A stretch of 64,000 nt of DNA from the NCBI GenBank assembly GCA_003864495.1, contig ML133471.1, positions 778,001-842,000 on the forward strand, in the 5' to 3' direction. The stretch comes from Nemopilema nomurai (Eukaryota; Cnidaria; Scyphozoa; Rhizostomeae; Rhizostomatidae). Shown here piece after piece: positions 40,501-53,100 of this stretch. The notes beneath the pieces were generated by a model. That model was not told the DNA's origin and did no database searches. It was given only the letters and a program-made list of their open reading frames with translations. Numbering within the stretch: position 1 is the stretch's first letter; each line of letters begins with the position of its first letter. Made by a program: the position numbers and the translations under genes.

Positions 40501-43500
40501 CTACATAACACAGCCTCGCTGAGATTCAACCAAAAAACCGTATGAAATCAATGCTGATTTACAAGGATCTTTATTTTCTAGAATTTTCGCTTATTAAAAT
40601 CTTATCAAAACTTATTAAAATCAAAATCAAGCCAAGTATGAGGATGTAGCACATTATCCTGCACTTGAAAAACTGAGATGAAAGAACTTTGGTTCTACAT
40701 AACACAGCCTCGCTGAGATTCAACCAAAAAACCGTGTGAAATCGAATGAAAACAAGAAAATTATTAGGTCATCATCATAGCCTTAGCAAGGAACTGCAAA
40801 TTAATAGGAAATTCCACAACCACCTTGAAAGCAAATTTCAAGTAAGTACCTTCAAAAGCAGAGCCTTGATTTTCACTAAAAGGAACTTGTGCCTTAAAAC
40901 GCAACAGGGTCACGTTTGGTATGTCTTGGAGGCTATTGTCATCTCGATCCAGAAAGGACTCAATGTTGTTTATGCCATTAGTACTCAGCGGTCCATAAAC
41001 AACAGCCGTATTGTTTAAAATTCCTTGGTCTATAAAATGAAGATAAAATGCTTCTTTTCAAAAAAATGAAGCAGGAAAAGAAGCAGCAAACATTAAAAGT
41101 GCTTCTGAGATAAGTGAAACAATTTGGGTATGTAAATAAACATTATAAACGCTCCATCGTAATCACTACAGTCGAACAGGTAAGGTTTTCTGGACGAAAA
41201 GCGTCCTTGATAAAAACTTACTAGAAAAGATTGGTCGGGCATTAAAAGGATGCGACAACTTCTACATAATTGCTTATTTCTGGCAAATATAAGATATGCC
41301 TTTGGAATAGGAAATTTTTCACGACATCAAACTTAATAACATATTAAACTTCCAATGTTCGTACATAAGAATGACAGCTACTGAAAGGATGAAACACAGA
41401 CACGGTCTACTTTTAGCTATGCAAGCTTCTATGACCTACACTAGAAACCATTGCCAATCTAAAAGGGTTTGAATATTATAATTGTTGTTAATTCTATAAA
41501 TACGAGAGGAGAAACATGCTTTTACAACGCCAAGACAACCTGTAATAGCACAAGAAACGTACCTAGTGACTGGACCGAAACTTTAAAGCTTCCGAGTGAA
41601 CCACTCACTGCATAAGCTTGATTGGTGTTGATACATTTCGACTCCATCCCAATAAAGGAAATCTCAAGCAAGGAGGAGGCACTTTGGCTCTCCGCTGAGG
41701 AGGAGAAAGCCATCAAGTTAAGTGGTTTACTTCCCAATGAGAAAAACATAAAATTGGCTGTCCTAATGCTAAAGATCAAGCTATTTTTGTGAATCAAACA
41801 TACATTACAGTTTCTATTTTCGAATGAATGAAGAACCAAAACTTTCATATAAAAACCTGCAGCCTTCTTCCATATGAAAAAATAGAAGGCGTTATGAATG
41901 GAACTGTAACTAGTCTTTCAGAGTGCCTCAGGTACTTTGACTGGCAATCAGTCACAGACAACTGAACAACACAGTTGATATAATTTACTTAATTGAGCCT
42001 CAGCAGCACTGCTAAAGCATAAAAATACCTTTTGGGTGAAAAATGTCATCAAGCAGTATTTGATTGAAAGCAGCTGGATCCTGCTTTGTCCATGACTTTA
42101 CCAGGTCCATGATCATCAAAAATTGGGCCTTTGTCAAATTAATGGTGAGATTTGGCGTCTGCGCTCTGATTTCTAGTTTTTGGATGTCTGGTATTTTACT
42201 AGAAAAATAACAATATTAGACTGTCAAAGAGATCCAACAAATCTATTTGACAAAGAAAGTGAAGTACTCAGAGATTTTGTTAGGTTAGTAAACCTGGAGA
42301 AGTTCAAAGGAGCTGTTAATAGAGAAGATGACAAAGAAATTTAAGAAACTTTAATTGTGCTTGAACAGTTCAAAATGCTCAAGAAATGATTATGGGCCTA
42401 CAGCTTTATATCAGAAGACTGTTGTCATAACAATTTCTATATTAGATAAATTGTAAAGCTAAAAATACACAATTCAATATTATGTGCCATCTGCAGCATA
42501 AATGATTACATCAGCCTTCTTTCAACACAAACAAACTTCTAACCTTTCTCCAATAAATATTTTGGAATACACAGTGGCATGAGTCAGTGGAACAATATTG
42601 AGGACAGTTGGGTCGGACCCTTCGGGGCCATGCTGACCAATTCCAAGCTGTGCACCAAACAGCTACAAAAAAATTTGGAATCAATTTAAAAGCCACTGAA
42701 ACTACTTGTAGAAGATTTATCAAAGAACATTGATTGAATATCAACAAAATATTGTAAAGTTAGGTTTTCATTTGGAAGCAAAGAATTGTAATGGATCTCA
42801 CCTTCCCAAAATAGTCAGAATATGCTGCTCTACAGAACATTGCTTTCTGCTTTATCTCAGAACTTAAAAGATAATTAAGCTCAACAGGATACATGGGTGA
42901 AGTCACTTGGTAATCAATTCTTTCAACTTGTAGCATCAAACCATACAGGTTACATTGCTCATTCTACAAGAAACAATTAATTGGACACAAGATGTTAACT
43001 AGCAATGATACTTAACTAATTGGAAAACCATATTCTAACAAATCTTTTTTGCATGCTCTTAAAAGGCTGATATTTAATGGTTTCATCACCAATGCAAAAA
43101 ACTGGCAAAATGTCTGGAAAAGTAGAAAAATTGAAAAGTTTTACTATGATAATCAGACTTACAGCATTTTCTGTACCAAACCGATGGTCAGCATAGGATA
43201 CTGACAAATTTAGGGAGTGGCATGTTAGATGAAGTGTCCTTGTGGGCAAATTTCCATGCTTCAGTTGGTTTACAACAAATTGGTCAATAAAGACATCTTC
43301 CTTCACTGTGAATGTAAGAGCAACAAAAAAGTTATACAAAGTGTATTTCTGGATTACTTCTTTTTCAACTGGTACATGGTACAGGATAATTATCAGAAAG
43401 TCTTCAAGAAGCTAGTATCAGATTCACAAAATTGGTCAGAAGTCACAGACATATTGCTATAACATGTTAGAATTGTGTTAATTAGTTGTGTTGCCTGCAC

Positions 43501-46318
43501 TGTCTCTGATTAATTTCAATCTTGTTAACAAGTATGTATTGTTTTATGTCAATGTGGTGTATATTGTGATCCTGTTCATTGTTGTAGAGTGACATCGCTG
43601 TTGATTTTCATCTCTAATTATATTCAGTGTGTTTTATTCAGTTATATGTTCAGTGCCTTTGGGTCTAAGCATGCCAAAATTTCTTACATGCATTTTCATG
43701 ACATGGAGGATATTTTCCTTGTTTGAAATGAATTCCTTATTTTTACATACTCACTTTTACGGGATGGACTGTCATCCTCACAGAAGCCAGATACTCTTTT
43801 CAGCAAATGTTCCAGTTTACTAGATACATAGCAAACTGATGGTCCCAAGATGATTCTTTTAGTAGATACCTCTATGACAAAATCAGCAGCTTGGTCTGAA
43901 TCTATCTTTCCTTTATCAAGCTCATGCCCCAAATCTTCATGCTTTGGCAACTCCATTTGATAAAAGTAATCAAGAAACAATGCACCAAACTTTCTAATAA
44001 CCTTTCCCTCATTGAATTGTTTCCCTTTTTCAGGTAAAGTGGTTCTGTTGTACATACTTTGGCTTTCTGCCATTTGATGCTCTTGGCTTTTTTGTTCAAA
44101 AAGAGAGTCTTCAAGAAAACTCACTCCACTTGTTGCTGTTTCCTTTGAGTTACCCATTTGAAAGAAAAGCTCATCCTATAAAAGAAAAGATTCCATAGCA
44201 ATAGCTTCTTAAAACACACAACAACATTCATTCTACAATTTTGACTATTCTAAAAGTTTGCATGAATTAATGCAAAAAGATCCGAATTTTTCATCAATCC
44301 ATGCTGGTTGGACAGGTAGAATTAATAAAGACTAAAAAATCTGATTTCCAGGTGCAATCTGATAAAAAGCAACAACTTTTTGAAATTTCTGACATAGGAA
44401 CTGAATATAGAAACAGATACATACCTCCTCTTCTTTATCCACCTCATCAAAGTCAATTGAGGCATCAGCTCGAACATTGTAAGCATCTCCTTTTGCTTTT
44501 CTGCAAAGACAGTTCCCTATCATATAGCCAACGATGTTACAAACACCAAACTGACAGTCAAAATACTCTTCTCCCTTTGATTTAATTTCAACAGCACAAC
44601 CAGATAATTCCACATTCAACACTGGACAAAACTCAAATCTCCTTGTGCCAACAATGCTGCTATTATGGGCCTCATCTGTCACTTTCAAAGTCAAGGAACA
44701 CTGTGTTATGAAAACACCAAAGATCAAGATTGTATCCAAGTCATAATGTGCATGGCCTTGTGCCTCTTTTCCTTCTTCTGCTAGATTTGGTAGCATGGAC
44801 CATGCCCAGGAAACCCAACCTGGATTTCCATCAGTTTCCTTTAGCTCACTTGGGTCATCATCAGAGCTCTTTGAAGTATTCTTTAAATGATTATGATGTT
44901 CCAAGATTTCCACTGCAGGATGGTGCTTATAATTGCAACCGGGAAGATCAAGAGTGCGATAATACAAGCCAAGGCAGAGTTTCAGCAACCTTATTATCAT
45001 TGGGAGTTGCACATCAGTAGAAGAAAGATCCAGGTTCTCACAGTATATATTGACTTGGTTCTCATAAGCACTAACACTGCCTAGCCCAACATATTTTGAC
45101 AAAATTCGACAAGAAATATTGCACTTGTACAAAATTGGGTCCTGATACATTTCAATCTTACCATCAGCATTTCTGCTGTCAAGGCAAATTGTCAAATTGC
45201 TGATGTCGCAATTTTTCCTCAGACAAAGGCTCGGCAATGTGAGCTCTACAAAAGCCTTCTCCCAATTCTCATTCGCACTGAAAAGTGATGCACTCTTCAC
45301 ATTCAAAGAAAATACAATATCATCCTCAACATACTTTAGGATCAGGTTATTCACATTGATGGAAATGTTATTTATCACTTTGTTCATGACACCCTGAACG
45401 TAACCAGGAGGTAGATGTTCTGCCTCTCTAGCAGCTTTGGCTTTCTGCATTTCTTTCCTAAACATTTTCGCCTTTGCTTTTTCTGTCTCATCATTTTGTA
45501 CTGGAACTTTATCGTCATCGGGATCTCTGAGCTTAACAACAAATTCAATTGTGTTGATTGTTATTTCCACAGGCTCATATGTTATTCTTGTCCACGGAAC
45601 ATGAATTTGCAGCTCATGAATTCTTCCACTTAGAAATCTGACTGGTAAACTAAGCTCCTGATAAAAAGAAAAGATTTTTCAGTCCTACTAATTGGTTAAT
45701 CCATAATAGTTCTGTTTGTCTGTTGCCAGAGGTTTGTCAAATTTCATGTGCATTTTGACTCCGAAAGAAAATACTATTCGTTCAATAATAGATTTCATGC
45801 CAATACCCCTTTAAAATAAAAGCACAACAAAGGACAATGCTATGAGATCCAAATCTCTTGAAGCGTGATTCATGAATTAAAATCCATATGTTTATGTGTA
45901 CAGCAACGTTCCTATAAAAGCTTTGAAAAACTTCATTGCTGAAGGTAGAAGATGTTTTAAACATACTACATAATGAGCTTGAATAGATTCTATTTGAGGC
46001 TTATTTTTCCCATTGTGTGATAATATTCCAATGTGAGTAGGTGGTGGTTCAACCTCTCTATTATACAATAGTTTATAATTAAATTTGAAAAAGGAACAAT
46101 GAGTGATGAAAGGCACAAAGGCAGCAACATTTAGAGAGAATTGAGTAATGCTTAAGGGTTAAGAAACTTACCTCTTGCAGAACTTCCAGATTAAGCTCCA
46201 GATTTTGCAAAATAACGTCTCCGCCCCACACAGATAGGCTCAAGTCTGACGGCTTCAAGTTTTTTATGTATTTATTAACATACCCCATCAAGAGGGGTGT
46301 TATGTATGACTCCAACAT
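21361..46318 (-). CDS. VPS13B: VPS13B, bridge-like lipid transfer protein
   Basis: Giant rod-shaped lipid-transfer protein of Golgi/endosome contacts; loss of the human gene causes Cohen syndrome. Coding blocks on the minus strand: 46318-46172, 45657-44425, 44175-43755, 43305-43163, 42963-42802, 42662-42544, 42198-42029, 41694-41563, 41029-40850, 40054-39866, 39587-39439, 39001-38950, 38651-38107, 37752-37507, 37474-37330, 37235-36992, 36735-36330, 36270-35870, 35184-35082, 34659-34585, 34337-33310, 32947-32697, 32464-32292, 32110-31911, 31587-31394, 30795-30554, 30089-29874, 29373-29143, 28568-28452, 27905-27738, 26937-26734, 26496-26321, 25972-25720, 25242-24922, 24539-22778, 22544-22229, 21853-21361. 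They total 11607 nt, or 3868 residues; human VPS13B is about 4000. The start (MLESYITPLL) and KYVEDDIVFSLN match VPS13B rather than VPS13A, C or D. The gaps 37506-37475 (32 nt) and 36329-36271 (59 nt) may be frameshifts rather than introns, and the join 37330/37235 is the least certain. Confidence 0.92.
24922..30089 (-). other. VPS13B: VPS13B adaptor-binding (VAB) region
   Basis: These exons encode residues of about 2451-3012. At least four spaced segments end in a strand-asparagine pattern: HYVICNETEDPLRFG, MFIVRNHLRWPVEM, KFILINDSEENLSV and FCIHNFTGLPLRC. In VPS13 proteins the VAB domain is six such repeats, each with an invariant Asn that binds adaptor peptides. I assign four repeats confidently by eye; the remaining two are not assigned. 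Confidence 0.65.
31640..31860 (+). repeat. long purine-rich tract in a VPS13B intron
   Basis: About 220 bases that are almost entirely A and G on the plus strand, with degenerate ggggcaa/gaaag units. The VPS13B transcript reads it as a long pyrimidine stretch, ending about 50 bases before the acceptor of the exon at 31587. It occupies most of the intron 31910-31588. Confidence 0.8.
39351..39363 (-). promoter_or_regulatory. DR1 nuclear-receptor-type element
   Basis: The minus strand reads GGGTCA, one spacer base, then AGGTCA: a textbook direct repeat spaced by one, as bound by HNF4, RXR or COUP-type receptors. A further inverted half site (aggtca) follows at 39368-39373. It lies inside a VPS13B intron. 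The motif is seen directly; function is only inferred, and chance occurrence is possible. Confidence 0.3.
40217..40231. repeat. AT dinucleotide microsatellite
   Basis: A short uninterrupted TA/AT run in the same VPS13B intron as the 193-bp duplication. Confidence 0.7.
40354..40740. repeat. tandem duplication of a 193-bp unit in a VPS13B intron
   Basis: Unit 1 is 40354-40546 and unit 2 is 40547-40740. They are near-identical head-to-tail copies that differ by about seven substitutions and one single-base indel by eye. Both begin atcaatgctgatt and end in ccgt(a/g)tgaa. They lie in the intron between exons 41029-40850 and 40054-39866. Confidence 0.92.
44425..46318 (-). other. VPS13B: VPS13B N-terminal chorein region
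   Basis: The first two coding exons give residues 1-460. They contain the VPS13 family chorein start (YINKY-type VNKYIKNLKPSDL, then WGGDVILQNLEL), the HVPW segment, the LPPGYVQG motif and KYVEDDIVFSLN. The chorein domain caps the lipid-binding groove and sits at the donor membrane in the family. A WVSWAWS stretch near residue 290 is a further VPS13B-like marker. Confidence 0.88.
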
Positions 46319-47152
46319 GCTTTGGTGTTATTTAGCCTATCTTCTGCTTACATACTTGCACTTGTCAAATCCAGCTTTTCCATATTTCTGTGTGATGACC
46401 ATTTAATTGCTTTAGCTGGGAAAACCATATCTCTGTTCTCACCTTCTTCTACTACAACCAGCACCAACAAATAAAACATGAAGAGGTGTGGCTTTCACTT
46501 TAAAGAGCAAATATCTATCCTTCTGTGTAGAATCAATGCATCTTGTAGGTGTAATATTTGAGCCAATGAAGTAATAAGCAATAAACTGAGAGCAGCAAAA
46601 AAAATTTTCCACAATAAGTGACCTGTCCGGTCAAAGATTGTTGTTGCCACGTTCTGTTTGTGTAGCCTCCTTCCGACGACAGCAATTTTTGTCACGCTTA
46701 CGGAAATGCGCCGAGTATACCCACCGACCTCATTGCGGAGCCGAAGGCAAATCACCTCATTGAGGCAAACAAATTCTTGAGCTCAAGAACGCTTTTTGAG
46801 CGCATTACCCGCGTTCCTTTTTGCTGTGAATCACATTTAACAGCCAATAACCTAGCTTTAGGTTATAACAAGAAACTTTATAACTAAACCCAGCAATGAT
46901 TTTTATACCATAATGAAGTGAAAATTAGGGTAATACTGAGAGCTCCCACTTAAAATGACTCGCTGAATCAAACGATTTGAATTAATCAAATGAATCAAAT
47001 TTGAATCTATAATCAGTTACTAACGGGGAAGTCTCTTGTCTGGAAACCTCCTTAACCTACTAAATGGTGGGGGCTCAGGGGGCGCAGCCCTCTTGTTACA
47101 ATCTTCGAAAAAATTAGGGAAGGTTCAGCATTGCTTAGAAAGAGACAAGAAG

Positions 47153-47540
47153 CAGACCTGTCAACAATTCAACATATGATTATCAAAACCTGGAGATTTC
47201 AGATTTTTTGTTGAGAAAATAGGGATATTTGGCCAAAAACAGAGAGGTCCCTGAAGTTTGTTGCATTTATATACAATATACCTGTCAGAAAAGTCATGGT
47301 GACCAAACAATTAATGACAAAAATTATCATGGGAAGCATCTTCCTAATGGTTTTTAATGTTTTCGTTGATTTGCAAACGCTAACAAAAACTTTGCCATAT
47401 CAAAAGTCATGTCAATCATTTGAAAACCTCAACTGCAAGGCAAGAAGAAACGGGGAGAAAATCATAAAAAACCGGGAGACCAAGAGAAAGCAAGCAAAAT
47501 CTGGAGTCTCCCGTCAAAACCGGGACAGTTGACAGGTCTG
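47153..47540. mobile_element. short non-autonomous element with 13-bp terminal inverted repeats
   Basis: The ends are a perfect inverted pair: cagacctgtcaac at 47153-47165 and gttgacaggtctg at 47528-47540. The 388-bp body has no transposase-like frame. Internal segments near each end also echo one another (an 'acctggagat' segment on the left, 'tctggagtctcccg' on the right). No clean target-site duplication is visible; agaag occurs on both sides but one base out of register. This looks like a MITE-type element; the superfamily is not assigned. Confidence 0.6.
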
Positions 47541-49724
47541 GAGAAGCATGAATGTTCTTAATTTTTTAGATGAGATCCAGCCTTCAGGGTTTCCAAAAAA
47601 TGTTTTTCTGACAATTTAGATAATCCTAATGAAGATTCAGACTATCAAATTAAAAGCATCAACAAAGATTCACGAAAAGGGAAAGCACGATCATTGGAAG
47701 ATTGCATTTGGAAGAATCGTCGGAGCTAAATGGCTCTGCTCTTGGCTTTGTGTTTCCATTGAAACGCTCTAAAATGGAGTGATCTGAAAACGCTGCTTAA
47801 GGGGGGCTAGTCTTAGGCTGCTTCCTACGAAAGACTCTGTTGTTCTTTTAATCTAAATTGGGTATGGTAGTTTCCAAGAACGCACGAAAAAGAAGTTGAC
47901 TCATACTTTTTTAATAGATTTATAAAACGAGAGTTTGTCATGTCTCCAACGATCTTATTTTCTACAATCCAACAGCATAGATGCGTCAAATTATATTTTA
48001 GGATTAAGTAAACTATTACACTTGCACATCTCGCTTCCAAAAGGTAGGCCAATAGTTACAAGTTAAAAACGAAGAATAGTTCAGTTTAATGATAGAGTCT
48101 AATTGTATTGTTTAAAACAGGACTATTTGTCACACAGACAAGGCTCTTCACTTCTCAAAGCTCTGGGAATCAAGATGCAGCAACTTCTTTTGCTGGTAAC
48201 GATTTTCCAGTCTAGAGATCTTCAGAGCACGTAATTGGACTCACTAAGCAGTCATACAGCAATAAATTTAAACGTTTCAAATGTCATACAGCAATACATT
48301 TAAACAACTTACAAAATGAGTTAAAATAAACGAATCCCATGATCTCGACTGTTGCGACTAGAAACATTACGTAAATGCACGAAGCAAAGCAGTCCAATGT
48401 TCAGCAAGCCTTAAAGTAATTGCGAAGGAGGCTCTCAAATTCGCAAATTACCACCGAAGCCTAGTGTTCCGGGTCTCACAATGCAGAGGCATGCTTTTCT
48501 TGGCGTTTAAAACATTTCAGACTTGCCTAACTGCTTACGCATTGTGTTGACATCAGAGAGCTCTAGAAAGCTCTTGAGATGTGGAAACAGTGAATTCTTA
48601 CCCTTTTAGTGTTGTATTTGCAGGGCAGGCAAATTGCATTAAAAAGTGGGGGGGGGGGTGTAAAATTATAAACTTCTTTCTATTTCTTGCTTCATAGCAT
48701 TGAAAATACTTTGTTCTACAAAAATTTGGGGGTGTGCAAAAAGGGCCTGATTTAAAATCCCTGAATTGGATGGCAAGAAACGTGGATTTTGTGTTCATCA
48801 TTTTGTGAATTCGGGCCTAACGAATCTTCAGAGCATTAAAATAATGTTAATCTGTTTGTAAAGGAGCCTCTATCATCTTGTAAAGAAAGCATAGCTGACC
48901 AAGAGTTTTTGATTGTTCTGCAAAATATAATTTGCTCATAATAGAAACATCGTGGGAAGCTATGAATCTAGTAAAACTATTTTTATTGGCAACAGGAAAG
49001 CCTCAAATGTTTACTATCGTTTATCACTTATGCTACATCGATACACAGTTTTCCTTAACAATGCTTTAAGGTATATAATACCTTTTGTTTGCATTCAAAC
49101 CCAAATATTATCTTGTTTATAGGTAGAAAATTAAGGGAATTGGCAATAACCATCATCTTAGACAAGTTTATAAATAGCATTTCACAACTGAGCAGCATCG
49201 AATATATGCTGAGGCCCCACTGTTAAGACCTTTGGACAACCTTTGGAGTTTACATGATTCATGCACACAGATGTTGTTCCAACTGCTGCTTGTTGTCTTG
49301 CTTTCAATGCAAAGGACTGGATCCAGCTGCGTGTTTAAAGCGAAGACCCTAACAACAATTTGTTGTCATTATTCAGTCATCACCTGGTTATAATCGATGG
49401 CATTTCCCACCGTGCGTTATTTAAAAATGAATCTCGCATTATTATAGCAAATGATCTGCTTCTTGCTATCCAATGCTTTTCGATAGAAATAACACCACGA
49501 CTTCATTGCAAGCAGCATTTTAAAAATGAAAGGAGGATTTTTGCGCTTGGGTAGTTCGATAATTTTGACTAAATAACGTGACAACCCCTGATTTGCGTCT
49601 TCAAAAGTATTGAATTTGAATTGAAAGCACTTTTCGAGATTTCATTTACAAGAATCATTTCGTGGGCTACCTCAACCAAAATTAAACAAAACTCCCAATT
49701 AAAAAACCGCTCAAGTCACAAAGT

Positions 49725-49730
49725 TTTATT
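49725..49730 (-). terminator. candidate polyadenylation signal of the Cys-loop channel gene
   Basis: AATAAA on the minus strand, about 410 bases past the stop codon of the channel gene. It is the first such hexamer I found downstream. Confidence 0.35.
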
Positions 49731-50141
49731 GACATTGATGTTTGCACCAGGGAACATGATGAAAAGTGAATAGCATTCTGTAAGCCCTTTAAATCCTTTG
49801 CGAGGGGACTTTCCCTCAAAAACGCATTGCAAATGCTTTATGGTAAGTAGCATTTTCCATACAAAAAGAGACTTAAAGTATGCACAATAAAACACTATTT
49901 GTTCCTCATTAGTTTGTTACTTTGCCAGAAAAGGGAAGCTATTCCGTCACCAAATAGCACTTGCGAAATAACTACACGCAAATCTAGTCCAAGTTCCTTG
50001 TAGGCGGGGAACCTTCGATAAGGCAAATCGCGCACTCCATACCACGTGCTTAGCACATTGTCCATCGCAGCAACATTTAAACCGGGAAGCAAAGATGATT
50101 GCGCGGTAGTAACTAGGGCAACCTTTGTGCCATTTTTTAGT

Positions 50142-53100
50142 TCATTTTTGCCCACTAGTGCTGCTTGAAAACCTGGGGGCTCTGAAGAAAATGGCCAGGA
50201 GCGTTGTCGTCGAAATGACAACGAAGAGAAGGAAGAAAAACCGATCCAACACTCGAGCTGCTTTCAGCCAATCTTTCGCTCGTCGTTCTTTCATTGTTTT
50301 GATCTTTCGTCTTTCCTCGTAAACCTTGGTTTTTTTGCCAGCCTCTCTCCCAAGCAGTGGAAAAACAGTGGGGTGCATAGTGGATCGTATGGCAGATGAT
50401 GTCGATGGCTTCTTTATTCTCCTGCATATGTGAAAATTGACGAATTTTCGCTGAAGTCTTGTTCTATACTGCGTGGATACATTACCTGGAAAGTTCTTTG
50501 AAGCCGTCCCATTTTCCATGATGTCATTGTCAGAGCCTTCCAAGCTGTTTTCTTCATCTCCTTGAAACGAGGTTTCACTCCTTCCATCAATCAATACTTC
50601 TGGGACTGGGCTGTTTTCACATGAGTTTTCGTCGACTAGCTTAAAAGATTCATTCTCCCCGTATGACTTTGACTTTGAGCGTTGACAAAACAGGATAGGT
50701 GCCAACCCAACAAGAAGGACCTTCTTTACCCACTTAGGCATTCGCCTGTTGCTACGGTGATAGAAGTTCAGAATCAGGGTCGTCACAACCAAAGATATGG
50801 CAGTTTGCATGATCGTTGCTAGGTAGTACTGGGCCAGGTACGGGAAGTCATAGGGAGGCATGATTTGGCTCGTCAGTTGTTGGAACACAGTGACAGCCAG
50901 CAACACTGTAATGCTTAGGCCAATTCGTTCACCGGACTCAGGAGGCAATATGAATCCAAGAACAATCAAGGAGGAGAGGAGAGCACATGGCACGATCAAT
51001 GTCAGAGCATGGTTCATTGCTTGCCGCCGAAGTTTGATTGTGACAGTCACATCTGAGAAAGGGACATCGCAGCACTGGTACTTAATGGAGTTCTCTTGTG
51101 TCTTGATGCTGAGCAGCTGCCACTCTCCGTTGGGAACGTAGAACGAATTTCCAGTAGATGACTTCAAAGACGATTTCGTCACCAGCTTCGAAGCATCGTG
51201 GGCCCAAGAGCCAAACTTCAACGGGCATTCCTGATCATCAAACGGAAAATAACTCACGTCGAGCTGACAGATCTTCTTGAACACAACCGGATTGAGCCAG
51301 CTGTGTCTTCCATCGAAATTGATCTGAACTTTGTGTTTGTATACATCCAAGCCGCCGCTAAATTGCCCGTTGCCATCAACACTGAAACAAGAGAGCAAAA
51401 CTTAGTATTATTCGAAGCTTCCACTGCAACAAAAACACACTTTACAAATCGCAAACATTTGTCACATCCACAAAGGGACCAGCCCTTCACCTGTTTTGTT
51501 TGTTTCAAGACGAAGATGTAGGTTTGTAACGCAAACATTAAATGGGCTATTACGAGAGGGACTTTGTTCTCTTATCTTATGGGTTCTTCATCAATAAGAA
51601 ACTTGAAAGATAACTTTGCGCAATTAAGTCCTAATAACAATTAACAATTTAGAAACCTATACCCGTAATGACCTTGGTCCTTACTAAGTTGCCGAGATAT
51701 TGTAACTGTCAAACATTTACCTTCTGTCTGAGTAAACATCAGTTAATAAATGAGGACTTATTCTGCGCATCTTCAATTTTGAATGCAATTCATCGTACAG
51801 AGTAGATCGTATCTTCACGCCAGCAGCTTCGATGTCAAAGACCGTCTATCAAAGCTTGTCATGGAATCTAAAACAATTCTCCTTTGCTTTGCACCGTAGC
51901 TTTACTTGACACAAAGTCAGTCGTGTTTTGTCTTAAGTAAACATTAACAACCTTTTGGATAACACAAAGGCAAATGGAAATGACGGTGGCCGAGGCTTTG
52001 CAGAATGGGAGCAATAATGGGCATTTTGGGATGAAAGCCCCTGGTTTCTTTCAATAGCACCTTAAACCCCACACCCTTACCCTAAATAATCGCGTCTATG
52101 CTATTTGGCCCATAAGCTTCTTGGACACAGCCAAAATGACAACATTAATCATTACAGTAACAGCTCAACTTCTGAGCCTCCTCATCAACCACCCAGCTTC
52201 TCTAAGCGTCGATTGATTGACACATTGATTCTGTGACTTCGTGGGTGATAGAGCTTGTTGGAAATAGAGCCCTTTTCGCTAGGCCTGTATAACTCATATT
52301 CATAATTCACAGCATCAAACCAGATTGGATTCCACATTTTAAGTGTAGGGTTTTTTAGTATTTGTTACAAAGTTATCTTAGATTCTATTTCATTTGTTAA
52401 AACTGTAATCATTGTGACTGCCATCTGAAGTGGGAATCAGATGACCACGTATCCTCTGTTGCTTTGGGTGACAAAATAGAACGTAGCGAGCTGAAAGTGC
52501 TTTTTTACGTTTTTATATTGATAGAAAAAATAAGTCTATAAATATGGTTTGGTTTATAAAAAAGAGATTTCCAGTACCTGTTGTAAAGAACTATGTCTGG
52601 TACCCAAAGTAAATCAGGTGCAACGTGTATTGATGTAATTCCACCAAACTTTCGAGGATCCCACGACAGCAATGGATTCAGCCAATACTAAAGGCCAAAT
52701 TAACCAAAATTAAGTTCAGATCATTAAAAAGGTAATGCAACTTGCAAAATTGTTTACTGCAAGTTATTGGAAACATTGTGAAATCGGTTCATAAGCATAT
52801 CAAAGATGCCGAACTTCAAGAGGCTTTAGTCAATCACGCACTCATTCATTCAAGATATGGTGCTTTTATTTGTGTTTAAAGAAAGCACAGAAGTTAGAAA
52901 AGTGGGTTTGTGGTCCGTGTAAAGTGCTACAATTCATCGAAAAGCATCAAAACGTGAAATTGACAACAAATTTCCGTAGCCAAGTCATTTCTCAATCGCA
53001 ATTATAATTGAAACATCAAGCATTTCGAAGAACAAGCTAACTTTTCATGATATCTAGTTTCTGCGTACATGAGAAATAAACATTGGTTTTCGAAGTATTT

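Larger units (their letters stand above)
46319..50141. other. gene-free stretch between VPS13B and the Cys-loop channel
   Basis: It contains the VPS13B upstream region, the CG-richer part of which (about 46640-46760) is the likeliest promoter or non-coding first exon. It also holds a terminal-inverted-repeat element at 47153-47540, a G homopolymer near 48646-48656, and the 3' flank of the channel gene. No protein-coding exon is recognised. Confidence 0.5.
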
